A stretch of DNA of 19,190 bases from assembly GCA_964542965.1 (NCBI GenBank), contig CAZIVH010000022.1, positions 1 to 19,190 of the forward strand, read 5' to 3'. A program made the translations under genes and the position numbers. The notes under the pieces are model-generated. The model saw only the letters and a program-made list of their open reading frames with translations. It was not told the DNA's origin and made no database searches. The DNA is from CAJBLF01 sp964542965 (lineage in GTDB: Bacteria; Patescibacteriota; Gracilibacteria; Absconditabacterales; Absconditicoccaceae). Shown piece by piece: positions 1-9,052 of this stretch. Each line of letters begins with the position of its first letter. Within the stretch, counting starts at the first letter, position 1.

Positions 1-1
1 A

Positions 2-514
2 TTTCTGTTCGCAATGGCGATGTGCATTGGTCTTGCGACCGGAGCATATGCCCAAGATTCTACAGCTGCCGAAAAGTCTCAAACGATTTCCGCACTGTGC
101 GACGCACAGGAAGAAGTCATAGCAGAGATTCTGGCTGATTTATATGCAAGTGACGGGAAAATCGATGTTGTAAAAGCATACGCAACAAAGATTAAACCAA
201 GAATTGCTGAATGTCTGGAAGCAGACATGATAGCAACCGGCATACAAATCAAAAATAACGCCATGGAAGGCAAGTTTAAAAAAATAAAGCTACGCTTTGA
301 AAAACCGGAAGATAACACATTCAGAATCTCCGGAGCGACAAAGAGAACGTACAAGCGGGCTTATAAAAAATTCAAAAGGGAGTTCCCGGAAACAAGAAAA
401 GGGAAAACCTTAACAGTAATCTTTTCTGAAAAAGAACTAAGTAAAAAAATAGATAAGGTCGCTAAGGTGATGACACGCGAATTCAAAAAAAACGTTCGTA
501 AAATCTCCAGATAG
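2..514 (+). CDS. Secreted Lys-rich protein of unknown function (5' end missing)
   Basis: The frame is open to the left edge, so the true start is probably outside the window; an ATG at 14 would leave only a short leader. The first ~17 visible residues are hydrophobic and end in AYAQDS, which looks like the end of a signal peptide with cleavage after AYA, so the product is probably exported. The mature part is about 150 residues, acidic and helical at first, then rich in Lys and Arg (EFKKNVRKISR at the end). It has no TGA codon. I do not recognise a family. A strong terminator follows directly, so the transcription unit ends here. Confidence 0.7.
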   Translation, partial: FLFAMAMCIGLATGAYAQDSTAAEKSQTISALCDAQEEVIAEILADLYASDGKIDVVKAYATKIKPRIAECLEADMIATGIQIKNNAMEGKFKKIKLRFEKPEDNTFRISGATKRTYKRAYKKFKREFPETRKGKTLTVIFSEKELSKKIDKVAKVMTREFKKNVRKISR

Positions 515-537
515 CACATTATCTATAAAAAACATTT

Positions 538-567
538 GGCGACCGTGTGTTCCGGTTGCCTTTTTTT
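538..567 (+). terminator. Rho-independent terminator
   Basis: GGCGACCG and CGGTTGCC form an 8-bp stem (one G-U pair) around a 7-base loop, followed by seven T. It lies 23 bases after the stop codon of the secreted protein gene. Confidence 0.85.
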
Positions 568-642
568 ATTAAAACCGTATAGTCCAAATAGCGAAAATAC
601 ATCGCTTCATCGTTTAAGTGTTTTATTGTTTAGTCATTGAGT

Positions 643-1080
643 ATGAAAGTCAAAATACCCGTCACCAACGCGCTCTGTGTCGATGCCTCCTGCTCTGGGA
701 ATCCATGACCTATGGAATACAGATGAGTAGAGCTGCACACGCGGAAAGAAGTGTTTCGTTCTCCTATCTATCCAACAGGAACGAATAATCTGTGAGAATT
801 TTTAGCGATCTACGAAGCGATCAGATACATTGAGAAGCTGGAAAAGAAAAAAAGCAAAAAAAAATACGAATGCATCTTTAGCGACTCAGAGACAGCGCTT
901 GCATGGATGAGATCCAAGAAAATAAAGACCACACTAGAATACACCGAAGAGACAAAAGAATTATTGGAAAAAGTTCAGGAAGCGCTCACCCGGGTGAAAA
1001 CGCATGACTTCAACATACCTATCAAGAAACGAGAGACAGAGATCCGAGGAGAGATACCGGCAGATTTCGACAGAAAATAA
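643..1080 (+). CDS. rnhA: Ribonuclease HI
   Basis: Cleaves RNA in RNA-DNA hybrids (R-loops, lagging-strand primers). The product is 145 aa and readable only with TGA as Gly: three in-frame TGAs encode Gly22, Gly28 and Gly51, giving CVDASCSGNPG at the start and GTNNLGEFLAIYEAI in the middle. The acidic catalytic residues are visible as Asp14, Glu52 and Asp81 (SDSETA), with a last Asp at 141 or 143. The C-terminal tail resembles the family tail KW-x-T-x2-WGEIPADFGRK, but both Trp positions are CGA codons (1030-1032, 1045-1047), and a further Trp-like site is CGG (991-993). This gene is among the best evidence in the window that CGA/CGG encode Trp. It stands alone between a terminator and a repeat element. 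Confidence 0.93.
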
Positions 1081-1089
1081 ACAAAAATT

Positions 1090-1221
1090 AGTGAAAAACT
1101 AAAAACGAAAAACTAATAGTGAAGGATTTGTATATTTATAGACTACGGTAATATACGATAGTTCATATTAAGACAATTCCTACACCTTTCACTATTCACT
1201 ATTCACTTTTCACTAATATTT
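1090..1221. repeat. Heptad-armed inverted repeat element, copy A
   Basis: Left arm 1090-1124 reads as five degenerate 7-mers (AGTGAAA, AACTAAA and variants). Right arm 1187-1221 is a run of TTCACT-type 7-mers (ATTCACT twice in tandem at 1194-1207). The arms are roughly complementary, so the element can fold into a long hairpin. Between them lies a core, 1141-1175, with CTACGGT...ACGATAG and a following TTCATATTAAGACA, which aligns with copies B and C. It fills most of the spacer between rnhA and the exonuclease gene. Confidence 0.65.
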
Positions 1222-1240
1222 ACCTTTCAAAGATTTTACT

Positions 1241-3388
1241 ATGCTACTGAATAACAAATACAGATATATCTGACTGGATTTCGAAACGACCGGACTCGAT
1301 GTCACGAAAGATGAACCGATACAGATCGGACTCATAGAGATCGACGAACACGGAAAAATAATCGGCGAATATCAATCCCTCATCAAACCAGATAAAAAAA
1401 CGGACGAATTGAAGCATATCGTCTGATTCATCACAGGGCTCTCGATAAACGACTTGGAGACAGCACCGAACAGAGAACAGGTAGAAAAAGACATAACTCA
1501 CTTCTTTGGAGAAAACACCATCATCATAGGACACAACATAGGATTCGATCTTGATTTTTTGAATAAGTATTTCCCATCACTCACCTATCATACAAAGATA
1601 GATACGATGAATCTCGCACAGACGATAGTGCACTATACACCAAGCTACGCACTCGAAGTATTGATAGAGAATCTGAAATCAGAAAAGAAATTCAACGATA
1701 TCTTCCGTGATGAGGACCACGGAGAGGAAAAATCCCATGACGCATTCTTTGATACCAAAAACAGTATCAAATTGTTTCTCTACTTCGTCAGCTATCTCTA
1801 CGAGCTTATCGAATCATATCCTAATCTCGTACATATCATCCTACAGACGGAAGGGATACGGAAAGAGATACTGCAGTTGGAAAAATACAAAGACACGCCA
1901 AAGGTGAAAGTGAATTTTCCAGCGTTGGAAAGGATATCTCCACAACATACCAGCATACCGAAAGGATTGGCAAGCATAGATACCGATACCTTGGAAAATC
2001 AGAAGAGATACTATATCGGCAATATATCGATCAAGGACTTGCTTACGGCTTTGGCATCGAATAAGAATATCATCCTAGCCTTCCAGAATATCCAGAAACT
2101 CGACATCGCCAAAGCGGTATTAAACGACATAGGGATCAAGAATATAGGATTCACGAAAGAAGAGCAGACCATCAATCAAGAGATGTTCCAAAATTTTCTG
2201 AATAAAGGGAAATTCATCCAGGAAGAATGTTTTTTTGTCATCAAATATCTTTCGCATCTCAAGAAAGGGTTGGGAGTGCTGAATCTCAACGGACAATACG
2301 ACTACAGGATCTATTATTATATCAAAGACACGAGGAACCAGACAAAATATCCGATTATTCTGACGACGCATCACGGATTATTCAATAGCATGCAAGAGAA
2401 CGAAGAACTCTACAAAGACTATGATATCTGTTTCTTCGACACGGAACAGCGATACAAAAGCTACAATTTTTTTCTTTCAAGCCCGATCGATCTCTATTAT
2501 ACGCTGAATATCCTGGAATCATTCATCTATCAGCAACACGTGGATCATGAAATAGCGAATGAGGAAAATGTTTCGGAAGAGCTCCAGCAATTCGTCAACG
2601 CCTTCCAGATCTTCATAGGCGTGCTATTCAACGAAAGCAAGAAACTCTTCATCAAGACGGAAGACACAATGATCCCGCACGATCCGATACGAGAAAGCGG
2701 AGATTTTTACCAGACGAATCTTTTGCGGAAACAGCTTATGGAAAAAAGGGATTGATTGAAAAAAGCGCTCTCTGAAGACAATTACAAACTCTTTGAAAAG
2801 CATATGGATCAGATACAGAAAGTCTTTGATAATGTCGTTAATATATTCAAGAGAATGTACGGCAATTGAGAATTTTATTTCACCTACGGAGAAGCGCAAA
2901 AATACACCGACCGAAAGGAGTTCTTGGATATCTTCAAGAATAAAGTGATATTTTTCTCAGACACGAACCTCCAGCTACCAAAGCTCAGCGAGAAAGAAAA
3001 GACAGCACAACAGACCATCAAAACAATACCGCCAAAGGTGGATGTCCTGATAGACTATCTCAACAAGGAAATAGAGAAACAACCGGAAGAGATATCGTAT
3101 TTCATCTTCTCGCCAAAAAAAGAGGAATCGAAAAAAATATTTGAAGATCTATGCCAAAACGGTATACATACCAAAGCCACATTGCTCATAGAGAATATCA
3201 CATGAGGGATAGGCAAAAATATCTTCAAAGCCAAACAAACAAAAAACAAGATACTTATCTGATGATACAATTTTATTTTGTATTGCTTCGCCAACAGGAT
3301 TCCGTTCAAGGAAATCATCCTTTTCAACGCAAGAGGACCAAGCGAACAGAATATCATGGACGATATCAAGCGATACAACATTTCATAA
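1241..3388 (+). CDS. DnaQ-type 3'-5' exonuclease fused to degenerate DinG-like helicase
   Basis: Seven in-frame TGAs (Gly) join what standard code breaks into pieces, giving 715 aa. Residues 1-190 are a DEDDh exonuclease: ExoI DFETTGLD (Asp13, Glu15), ExoII GHNIGFDLDFL (Asp103), ExoIII SHDAFFDT (His166, Asp171). The rest follows the layout of DinG-type XPD-like helicases, as in exonuclease-DinG fusions of Firmicutes: YPIILTTHHGLF resembles the strand before the DEAH box, but the box reads CFFDTEQ. No Walker A GKT is visible where it should be, and no FeS cysteine cluster is seen. Near the end, KILIGGYNFILYCFANRIPF resembles the GT-SFWEGVD segment. It is therefore probably a nuclease with an inactive helicase scaffold. 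The frame stops at 3388, but the next small reading frame looks like its continuation, so a frameshift is likely. Confidence 0.85.
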
Positions 3389-3392
3389 GGAC

Positions 3393-3713
3393 ATGTTGGA
3401 GGAAAACGGAAGATACGAAAGTGTTAAAGGAAAAAAAATCCATCTTTCTGAGGCTATACATCACAATCAGATGGTAAGATATTATGGAATGGAAATTTTC
3501 AAGATACTGAAGATAGAGACACCGGAATGGGATAAGTGGGAAGAAATATTGAAAGATGAAAAAATAATAGTCGGATTGACCGACGACCTGAACATGCCGA
3601 GGGGATACCGGCACCATAGGAGCGGCAAATGTCTTTGAGGCAATACGCCGATGTCACCATACTCAGACAAACACGACTCATTCCTCGCTATGTTCAATAT
3701 AGAGACAGAATAA
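3393..3713 (+). pseudogene. Probable frameshifted C-terminal part of the DinG-like protein
   Basis: A 106-codon reading frame (one TGA) begins four bases after the preceding stop and in the +1 frame. Its segment LSEAIHHNQMVRYYG matches in position and character the AI-x-R-x-Q-x4-R helicase motif expected after the point where the upstream protein ends, so I read it as the missing C-terminal end of that gene rather than a separate gene. Skipping one base around 3376-3382 would join DDIKRYN to FHKDMLEEN. The frame also changes character after about 3600, where another frame reads GDTGTIGAANVF, so a second slip is possible. A sequencing or assembly error, a real mutation, or a genuinely separate small gene cannot be told apart here. 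Confidence 0.5.
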
Positions 3714-3733
3714 TGTTTACACCATTATAAATC

Positions 3734-4660
3734 ATGAAAAGAAAAGCTATCATCAATTTCATCAAATTCATCCTCTTCGTAGCGATATTCTACGCGCTTT
3801 TGGCATTCAATGTTTTTCATCTATGAGAGAAATTGGTGCCAAGCAGCAAAGATTATCTAGAGACATCTATATCGGAAGATAGGGAAATAGAAGAGACCTA
3901 TTTCACAGAAACAGCTGAACAAACGACAGGACACTTTGCAGCAGAAAACAATTTTGAGGCAATGAAAGACAGATTATGCGAAAAGATAGCCATCTGCGAA
4001 AAGATACATTTCAAAGGGAAATATACGGTTTACGATGAATACATCTATACTAAAGCGATAGCGACATTGATAGATTTCATTGATAGGAACGGGACACAAT
4101 CAACGCCCATCAAGGATATCATCTCTTCAATCGATATCAATAAGGATATGGGCAAAAGAAGGGGATATGCTACACGAGATGCAATAATATTCAATCTTTG
4201 ATCGGTATCATCCAAGAAAGAATTCGCAGAATTATTGACTCACGAGATGGGACATGTGACCGACCTTTGATACCTACAAGGGACATCAATAAAAAAAGAT
4301 AGGAGCTATACGGAATTCGGCAAAGTGGTATTTGCTATCAACGATCTCTCTTTGGATTTTTACAAGATATCGCGAGACAAAGAGACGATCAGAAAAGCGG
4401 AAGCGAAAAAAAAGGATTTTTGCAGCTGATACGGTATGAGCGATCCCTTCGAGGATTTCTCGGAATGCTTCAACATGTACGTAAACCATAACGCACTCTT
4501 CAGGGAAATAGCGAAGAACAACATAGCATTGAAGAAAAAATATAATTTCATAGCGGGGATAGTGAATGGGAAATATATAGCGTCCAAAACTTCAGAGTTG
4601 AATCTTATAAAAGAGAATACTGCACGAAGACCACGAGACACCACAAAAATATCGAATTAA
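3734..4660 (+). CDS. Membrane-anchored HExxH zinc metallopeptidase (putative)
   Basis: 308 aa with four TGA-encoded glycines. Residues 5-30 form a hydrophobic N-terminal helix after a KRK start (signal anchor), so the body probably lies outside the membrane. The motif LLTHEMGHVTDLGY (His170, Glu171, His174) is the zinc-binding and catalytic HExxH helix. About 65 residues later DPFEDFSECFNMYVNH supplies Glu240 or Glu244 as the likely third zinc ligand, the arrangement of gluzincins such as the lethal-factor-like peptidases. Several CGA codons read well as Trp (GYATWDAIIFNL, RPWDTTKIS). Its TAA stop lies inside the first heptad of repeat copy B. The substrate is unknown; a role in cell-envelope or secreted-protein turnover is a guess from topology only. 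Confidence 0.75.
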
Positions 4661-4773
4661 TAATTAATGATGGATAATGTATGAATAATCTAATTACAAG
4701 CTATTGTAAAACAACAATAGCCTATAAAAAGACACTGCCGACATTATTCATTTTTCATTTTTAATTATTCACT
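4655..4773. repeat. Heptad-armed inverted repeat element, copy B
   Basis: Left arm 4655-4689 is five 7-mers starting with AATTAAT twice; right arm 4746-4773 is four 7-mers (ATTCATT, TTTCATT, and two more). The core at 4699-4734 contains the perfect 7-bp hairpin CTATTGT-aaaaca-ACAATAG and then CCTATAAAAAGACA, aligning with copies A and C. The left arm overlaps the end of the metallopeptidase gene and the right arm ends 7 bases before the ftsW-type start. Confidence 0.7.
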
Positions 4774-4780
4774 ATATTTT

Positions 4781-5896
4781 ATGCCACTCATCATAGCAGG
4801 AATAGTTTTGACCGTGTTCGGATTGCTTTCCATCTACAGCGTAAGCATCCATGAAGCATTTACAACAACATTGAAAAGCGGAGATCCGTCAAATTATTTC
4901 TATTTCTTCAAACAGCTAAAAAACATCATATTCGCGATCGTGATGGCAAGCGCAGTGTATGCGATCCCTATGAAGTTTTTTCAGAAGCACAAATATATAA
5001 CGCGAGTAGCGATAGGACTGATGATCCTACAGATAGCGGTATTTATACCAGGTATCTGAGCGACATACGGAGGAGCGAGAGGATGGTTGGACATCCCAGG
5101 ATTGCCGAACATACAACCTGCAGAGTTCTTTAAATTGGGATATGTATTGTTTCTCGGATGATGGTTGATGAGAAAACGCGATAAAGTGAATACAAAAGAT
5201 TTCTTCATTTCATTCATCATATTGAATGCGCTATTCTTCATAGTGTTCTTGCTGATACCGGATCTTGGAACGGTAATGATCCTAGGTATCGTGTGACTTA
5301 TTATGTGTCGATATGCAGGAGCGAGAATCAAATACGTCCTGCGAATATTGTTTTGATGATTATTAGCATGATTATTTGTAGGAAGCATAGCAGGCATGGT
5401 AAGCGAGAGATTCTCATATATCCAAAAAAGATTTACCTACTTCCTGAGTTCTGATGTAGATCCGCAAGCGAGACAGATCGGTCGGCAGAACCAACAGGCA
5501 TTATTGGCGATAGGAGGCGGAGGCGTATTTGGAAAAGGATACGGAAAAGGATTGCAGAAATTCGGATTCATCCCAGAAGCGCAAAGCGATTTCATCTTTG
5601 CTGCATTTTCGGAAGAGATAGGATTCGCAGGGAATATGGCGTTATTAGGGCTCTATCTCTATATAGCGTATTATTTCCTTACCCGTATACGCAATATCAA
5701 GGATGAGCACAAGAAAATAATTGGAATAGGGATTCTTTCATTGATTCTGATACAGGCTTTCGTAAATATCTGAGTGAATGTAAAGATTCTGCCGAACACA
5801 GGACTGACGTTACCATTCATCAGTTACGGAGGAACCGCGCTGATGGTGAATTTCATAGAGATCATACTGCTTTATAAGATTCTCAAAAACAAATAA
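4781..5896 (+). CDS. ftsW: SEDS peptidoglycan glycosyltransferase, FtsW/RodA family
   Basis: 371 aa polytopic membrane protein, readable only with seven TGA as Gly. It polymerises lipid II into glycan strands, at the septum if FtsW or along the wall if RodA. Recognisable blocks are GGARGWLDIPGLPNIQPAEFFKLG, the large-loop segment IGRQNQQALLAIGGGGVFGKG, the hallmark KFGFIPEAQSDFIFAAFSEE, and near the end LPNTGLTLPFISYGG. Two CGA codons (5309-5311, 5342-5344) fall inside hydrophobic helices, where Trp fits and Arg does not. FtsW is preferred over RodA on the QNQQALLAIG and PEAQSDFIF wording, but this is not decisive. It probably heads a two-gene unit with the next gene, which overlaps it by one base (TAATG). 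Confidence 0.92.
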
Positions 5897-6756
5897 TGCA
5901 CATGGGAATAGATCAAAACAAACTACTGACTATCGTCAACGAAAACATCCCGCAAACAAAGGAATATACCTACAATGTAAGCGGATATCTCTTTTCTGAT
6001 TATGACAAAGGGATCGTCGTCTTGCACAAGAAAGAACGGAAAATCATCAACCTAAAAAATCTCTGAGATAATATGAGCATAACATATATAGCGCCAAGAA
6101 AGGAAATGGAAATATCATTTGATCCAGAAGGATGTATCAAAGGATTGTGCCTCTTCGATAGTTTCGATGAGACAACAGGGAATACGTATTATTTTTTGCC
6201 GAAATTCGCAGAAAAGGAAATCGGGAAAATGAATGTCGTGTTGGAGAGAATAGGAATACCCGCCAAAATAGAAAAATCAGAGAGATGAGTCATAGTCCAA
6301 TGAGAGATTAAACCAAAAGAGCATCGGGGAAAATACGCATCATTGCTCTTTATGCTGATACTCCTCTACGGAAAGATGGATACGAAAAACAACGAATTAG
6401 TAGCGATCAAGATCCAGATACCGCTCTTCGGACAGTTTTTGAAATACGAAGAGCAATTTGATAATATGAAAAAACAATTGGCGGAAGAAGGGATATTCAT
6501 CAATACCAGCAGCCAAAGAAACGCTGACGGAATGATCTATCAGATCAGCTCCAACGATTATGAACTTCTCCATATGATAGCAAAATACTACGAACCAGTT
6601 GAAAAGTTCGAGAAAATCACTAAACGTGAATTCACGCAAGAGATGAAAAAAAATCTGATCGTATTCCTAGAGACAAATACAGAAATTCCGTCAGAAGGGA
6701 AAGAAGAAGTGATACAGCAGATACAAGAGTGAACGATGAAATTGCTTACCAAGTAA
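5896..6756 (+). CDS. Unknown protein translationally coupled to ftsW; LAGLIDADG-like pattern
   Basis: 286 aa with five TGA glycines; the start ATG overlaps the ftsW stop (TAATG), and a second ATG lies two codons later. No signal peptide or clear membrane span except a hydrophobic SLLFMLILLYGKMD near residue 150. That stretch, followed by a basic/amphipathic part ending in IYQISSNDYELLHMIAKYYEPV, resembles the layout of a LAGLIDADG-type homing-endonuclease fold (helix, acidic residue, strands, then a Y-x-I-x2 strand and helix), but I cannot see the second acidic motif clearly. Its product may instead be a structural or cell-division accessory protein, given the coupling to ftsW. The TAA stop lies in the first heptad of repeat copy C. 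Confidence 0.8.
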
Positions 6757-6888
6757 TGAATGATGAAAGATGAATAATGAATGATGTTTATGTCATATGC
6801 CCATGAGCTATCGTTATATGACAATAGTCCATAATACAGCAAAATCCGATATTATTCATTATTAATTATTAATTGTCAATTAGTTTAT
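6755..6888. repeat. Heptad-armed inverted repeat element, copy C
   Basis: Left arm 6755-6789 is five 7-mers (AATGAAT, GATGAAA, ...); right arm 6854-6888 is five 7-mers (ATTCATT, then ATTAATT twice, then two diverged). The core, 6806-6843, contains CTATCGT...ACAATAG and CCATAATACAGCA, aligned with copy B. The element starts on the stop codon of the upstream gene and ends at the base before the tRNA. Confidence 0.7.
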
Positions 6889-6923
6889 GGGGCGTTGGTG
6901 TAGTGGTAACACAACAGTCTTCG
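6889..6923 (+). tRNA. 5' part of the tRNA, cut by the scaffold gap
   Basis: The 35 bases up to the N run are identical to the first 35 bases of the complete tRNA at 7027. Together with three preceding bases, 38 bases are repeated exactly on both sides of the gap, each ending or starting at the gap edge. This is most likely the same gene present at both contig ends rather than a second tRNA. Confidence 0.55.
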
Positions 6924-7023
6924 NNNNNNNNNNNNNNNNNNNNNNNNNNNNNNNNNNNNNNNNNNNNNNNNNNNNNNNNNNNNNNNNNNNNNNNNNNNNN
7001 NNNNNNNNNNNNNNNNNNNNNNN
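6924..7023. other. Scaffold gap of 100 N
   Basis: Exactly 100 unknown bases, the usual placeholder length. The flanking 38-base identity (6886-6923 and 7024-7061) indicates that the two contigs probably overlap, so the real gap may be absent. Confidence 0.95.
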
Positions 7024-7026
7024 TAT

Positions 7027-7100
7027 GGGGCGTTGGTGTAGTGGTAACACAACAGTCTTCGGAACTGTTGTCGGGGGTTCGATCCCCTCACGCCCTGCCA
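7027..7100 (+). tRNA. tRNA with anticodon UCG, probably tRNA-Trp reading CGA/CGG
   Basis: Folds as a complete cloverleaf of 74 bases with encoded CCA. Acceptor GGGGCGT pairs with ACGCCCT (G1-U72), D stem GTGT/ACAC, anticodon stem ACAGT/ACTGT, loop CTTCGGA so anticodon TCG, T arm GGGGG-TTCGATC-CCCTC. The discriminator is G73. By anticodon alone this would be Arg. However, the acceptor end GCCCTGCCA with U72 and G73 and the anticodon-arm wording GTCT-N3-NAAC resemble bacterial tRNA-Trp, and the usual Arg element A20 is not seen (T in that place). Because CGA/CGG codons in the window fall on conserved Trp positions, I infer charging with Trp. The second CGG codon would be read by wobble at U34. 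Confidence 0.8.
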
Positions 7101-7148
7101 TAGGCAGGCAAGCCTGAACCAAGAAATTGGCTGAAAAGCTGATTTTTT

Positions 7149-8531
7149 TTATAATTCGACGGAATCGTGAAGCGATGGAATAGAGCAATCAAAACCGAGT
7201 TGTTCAAGATGTTCTTTGAGCTTCAATTGCGCTTCGCCTTCACCATGCACGATAAACGTTTTCTTTGGCAATGTAGTAAATCACTTTGCCCATCTCAAGA
7301 GTTGATCAGCATCCGCGTGACCGGAAAAACTATCGATCTTGGCTATCTCAAGATTGACCGGAAGCTGTAGTCCCATGAATTGAACGACTTTGTCTCATTG
7401 CAGAATACGTCTACCAAGCGTTCATTCAGCCTGATATCCTACAAAAAGCAAGGTATTTCTAGAATCATCCAAGCCATGCCTGAGATGATGGGTAATCCTT
7501 CCGGCAGTGCACATACCGTTACCGGCAATGATGACGCACGGGGTATCGTAGGTATTGAGCTTCATGGAATCCTGAACGCTGGAAGAATATTCCAAATAGG
7601 TATCATCAAAAAACGGATTGGCGAAATCCCTCAACGCTTCGGTATCATAACATTCTTTATGTTTTTTGAAAATTTCGGTAGCCTTGATAGCCAAAGGACT
7701 GTCGAGGAATATCTTCTCTTGAGGGAATTGTTTTTTGTTGATAAGGAGATTGAAAAAATATAGCAGTTCTTGGGTTCTTTCTACAGCAAACGAAGGAATC
7801 AAAAGTTTTCCTCATTTTGCATACGTGTCTTGAACGTATTTGAGCAAAAGCGCTTCCTTGTTTCCCATATCCTCATGATATCTGTCTCCATAGGTCGATT
7901 CCATCAACAGATAATCGGCCTCTGCAATCAGAGTGGGGTTCTGCGTGATCGGAACATCCCATTGTCCTATATCTCAGGAAAAAACGATTTTTGTTTTTTT
8001 AGTTCATTCCGTGATGAATATTTCGATAGAAGCAGAACCAAGGATATGACCAGCATCCTGATATCTTACCGAAACCGTATCGTTGATCATGATCATCTCG
8101 GTATACTTCACCGTTTCAAAAAGCGCCATGCAAGCATCAGCTTCTTCAGGAGTATACAAGGGTCTTCTAGGCGATAATGACTGTCTCGCTCTCCTTCTGT
8201 TTTCGTCCTCAATATTCTTTTCTTGGATCTCGGCGCTATCTTCCAAAAGAATTTTCACTAGATCCCTGGTCGCTGATGTTGTATAGATTTTGCCGCTGAA
8301 TCATTGCGAAAACAGCTTAGGGATCAATCAGCAATGATCGATATGCGCATGCGTCAGCAAAACGAAATCTATCGTCTTGGGATCGAAAGCGAAAGGCTCG
8401 TAATTTAATCTCGTCACTTCCTTGGGTCCTTGATACATCCCGCAATCCACGAGAAATTTTGTATCCCCCGCCTCAATCATATAGCATGAACCGGTAACGA
8501 TTTTAGCGGCTCCGCAAAAGGTCAATTTCAT
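7149..8531 (-). CDS. Beta-CASP metallo-beta-lactamase ribonuclease (YSH1/CPSF-type)
   Basis: 460 aa with several TGA glycines. The start is the ATG giving MKLTFCGAAKIVTGSCYMIE; a longer standard-code frame upstream is not needed. Metallo-beta-lactamase motifs: THAHIDHCGL (His61, His63, Asp65, His66), DAGHILGSA (third zinc His), FSGDIG (bridging Asp). The beta-CASP part follows, with LLIPSFAVERTQELLYF, an Asp-rich middle, GMCTAGRITHHL (motif B region), DSFSGHADADQL (motif C His) and IVHGEGEA at the end. This set marks the mRNA-processing nuclease group related to CPSF-73 and the bacterial YSH1-like proteins, which act as endo- or exoribonucleases with zinc. Length is normal for the family. It is divergent from the DUF378 gene, with promoters expected in the 146-bp spacer. 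Its end lies about 50 bases from the tRNA on the other strand. Confidence 0.92.
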
Positions 8532-8677
8532 GAGAGAACAGAAAAGATAAAACACACTATAATTGTATTCAAACATAGCAAAAAAGCAAATGTACGGCAA
8601 AAAAGATAATCTTGCAATGATAGGTCGATTCGCTAAAATAACAGCCGTTATATGTTTTACTTTATAACACATTTTCA

Positions 8678-8926
8678 ATGAAAGTTCTTTACTGGATTTT
8701 TTTGATCCTTTTAGTAGTAGGAGGTTTGAACTGGGGTTTGTATGCTCGGTTAGATCTTAATCTCGTTGCAAAAGTATTTCCAGACGTAGTGACAACAGCT
8801 ACTGACGCTGCTGGTGTAGAAACAACAGTTACAACTATGAACATGATCGCAAAGATCGTATATTCAGCAGTTGCTGTAGGAGCGCTCCGGACATTGATCG
8901 CTAATTTCGGAAAAAAAAGCGCATAA
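8678..8926 (+). CDS. Small DUF378 membrane protein
   Basis: 82 aa with two hydrophobic segments (residues 3-22 and about 58-74). The N-terminal LLVVGGLNWGLYA is the family signature (G-x-x-NWGL), and the second helix IVYSAVAVGALRTLI matches the closing helix of DUF378 proteins. Two CGG codons (Tyr-Ala-CGG-Leu and Ala-Leu-CGG-Thr) would be Trp in this code, which suits the membrane edge. Function is unknown in the family. Monocistronic: a terminator follows 21 bases after the stop. Confidence 0.88.
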   Translation: MKVLYWIFLILLVVGGLNWGLYARLDLNLVAKVFPDVVTTATDAAGVETTVTTMNMIAKIVYSAVAVGALRTLIANFGKKSA

Positions 8927-8947
8927 TACGCTAGGTTTCCACCTACG

Positions 8948-8976
8948 AAAAGACTCCATGATACGGGAGTCTTTTT
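8948..8976 (+). terminator. Rho-independent terminator
   Basis: AAAAGACTCC and GGGAGTCTTTT form a stem around a 7-base loop, ending in a T run. It closes the DUF378 gene. Confidence 0.85.
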
Positions 8977-8991
8977 CCTTTCTAGAAGAAA

Positions 8992-9019
8992 TTGACATTT
9001 TATAAGGAATATATATACT
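8992..9019 (+). promoter_or_regulatory. Sigma-70-type promoter
   Basis: Perfect -35 box TTGACA (8992-8997), 16-base spacer, -10 box TATACT (9014-9019). The start codon at 9053 lies 33 bases downstream. It sits just after the previous terminator and would drive the transglutaminase-like gene and the acyl carrier protein gene. Confidence 0.65.
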
Positions 9020-9052
9020 CTTTTAAAGTTTATTTTTTACTCTATATCAGAG

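Noticed and set aside
538..567. Heptad element at the first terminator
   Set aside because: It is a simple GC-rich hairpin with a T run; no 7-base units.
1090..6888. CRISPR array for the repeated spacers
   Set aside because: Copies are kilobases apart with genes between, and no short regular repeat-spacer pattern exists.
6873..7188. Short reading frames across the N gap
   Set aside because: They are artefacts of the tRNA copies and the unknown bases.
8532..8677. A longer N-terminus for the beta-CASP nuclease reaching 8678
   Set aside because: The extension is hydrophobic and unlike the family; the inner ATG gives the expected MKLTFCGAA start.
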